Of a DNA stretch of 13,891 nt, positions 13,248-13,891 are shown piece by piece; the stretch's first letter is position 1, and each line of letters opens with the position of its first letter. The notes beneath the pieces were generated by a model. It was not told the DNA's origin, ran no database searches, and saw nothing but the letters and a program-made list of their open reading frames with translations. Origin of the DNA: Pseudomonadota bacterium (GTDB lineage: Bacteria; Pseudomonadota; Gammaproteobacteria; Burkholderiales; Burkholderiaceae_B). The stretch lies in assembly GCA_023388835.1 (NCBI GenBank), contig JAEWFK010000011.1:1-13891 (forward strand), given 5' to 3'. A program made the translations under genes and the position numbers.

Positions 13248-13891
13248 ATGAAAAAGACCTTGCTGCACACCCTCGCGCGCAGCGCCCTCGCCGCCTGCCT
13301 GGGCGCAGGCCTGATGAGCGCCCACGCCGCCGACAACTATCCCAGCGGCCCCGTCACCATCGTCACGCCCACCGCGGCGGGCGGCGGCACCGACATCGTT
13401 GCGCGACTCGTCGCTGAGAAGCTTGCTGCCGGCCTGGGACAACCCATGGTCGTCAACAACAAGCCCGGCGCCGGCGGCGCCATCGGCAACCAGTTCATGC
13501 TGCGCGAAAAGAACGACGGCTATGCGCTGTTTGTCACCGCCAACAGCAACCAGCTCATCGTGCCGTGGGTCGTGAAGAATGCCGGCTTCGACCCGATCAA
13601 GGATTTTGACCCCGTGGCAGGTGTGGGCTCCGTGCCCTACGTGCTGGCCGTCCACCCGTCTTTCGAGGCGAAGACGCTGTCGGAATTCCTGAAGCTGCTC
13701 AAAGAAAAGCCGGGTGAGCTTCACTATGCGTCCGCCGGCGTCGGCACGCTTAACCACCTCATTCCCGAAATGCTCGCCAGCGAAGTCGGCTCGAAGATGG
13801 AACACGTGCCCTACCGCGGCGTGGCGCCGGCCATGTCGGATGTGCTGGGCGGACAGGTTCCGATTCTCTTCGGCAGCCTGTCGTCAGTGCT
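13248..13891 (+). CDS. Bug/TctC-family periplasmic solute-binding protein (3' end outside window)
   Basis: The first 214 codons of a second Bug-type binding protein; the frame is open to the window edge, and a full protein would be about 320 residues. MKKTLLHTLARS and a hydrophobic core ending in SAHA|ADNYP form the signal peptide (about 1-27). The mature part shows the family's opening YPSGPVTIVTPTAAGGGTDIVAR, VVNNKPGAGGAIGNQ and YASAGVGTLNHL. ATG 13248 is preceded by CTGGAGACAATC, a good ribosome-binding site. It follows the amidase on the same strand after 87 nt with no clear terminator between, so co-transcription is likely. Its loops differ clearly from the other Bug protein (TAAGGGTD against YSAGGVTD), so it probably binds a different ligand. 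Confidence 0.92.
   Translation, partial: MKKTLLHTLARSALAACLGAGLMSAHAADNYPSGPVTIVTPTAAGGGTDIVARLVAEKLAAGLGQPMVVNNKPGAGGAIGNQFMLREKNDGYALFVTANSNQLIVPWVVKNAGFDPIKDFDPVAGVGSVPYVLAVHPSFEAKTLSEFLKLLKEKPGELHYASAGVGTLNHLIPEMLASEVGSKMEHVPYRGVAPAMSDVLGGQVPILFGSLSSV

Noticed and set aside
1..13891. CRISPR arrays, tRNA genes, insertion sequences or attachment sites
   Set aside because: I saw no regularly spaced repeats, no tRNA-like cloverleaf with a TTCRA arm, no transposase and no flanking direct repeats around higBA that I could verify by eye.

Overview
The window is high-GC DNA (roughly 60-65% by eye) with proteobacterial gene styles. Two Bug/TctC-type periplasmic binding proteins, each beside a LysR-type regulator and small catabolic enzymes, point to a betaproteobacterium, most likely the Alcaligenaceae (Bordetella/Achromobacter type). 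That placement is inferred from gene content, not from a marker gene. There are eleven complete protein genes and one gene cut by the right edge. I saw no rRNA, tRNA, CRISPR array, insertion sequence or prophage gene.

Layout. Left part (1-3190, + strand): an AldB/ExaC-type aldehyde dehydrogenase closed by a strong hairpin terminator, an alpha/beta hydrolase, and the small zinc-ribbon protein YjdM (PhnA family). Convergent to these is a large MscS-family channel of the YbiO type (3193-5778, - strand). Upstream of the channel gene, also on the - strand, is a compact higBA toxin-antitoxin module (5805-6504). It appears to have its own sigma70 promoter, an operator palindrome lying between -35 and -10, and its own rho-independent terminator. 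Its GC content is visibly lower than that of its surroundings.

Right part (6683-13891): two transport/catabolism clusters back to back. The first is a - strand operon with a 3-hydroxybutyrate-dehydrogenase-like SDR, fumarylacetoacetase and a Bug binding protein. The first two genes overlap by ATGA, and the third follows after 32 nt. A divergent LysR gene lies upstream, and a nested palindrome sits between the divergent starts. The second cluster is a LysR gene divergent from an amidase-signature hydrolase, which is followed by a second Bug binding protein running off the window. The two LysR genes are convergent and their coding regions overlap by 118 nt.

How the genes may work together (inference). 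In the first cluster the hydrolase releases acetoacetate (plus fumarate) from a fumarylacetoacetate-like ring-cleavage product, and the SDR resembles the enzyme that interconverts acetoacetate and 3-hydroxybutyrate. The Bug protein would capture an extracellular carboxylate. No homogentisate dioxygenase or TctA/TctB membrane partner is present, so substrate and transporter remain open. In the second cluster the amidase would hydrolyse an amide, and the Bug protein would bind it or a related acid. Nothing here is clearly a new system. The most informative items are the self-contained higBA module with a probably leaderless toxin start, the altered substrate pocket of the SDR, the LysR tail overlap and the nested operator.
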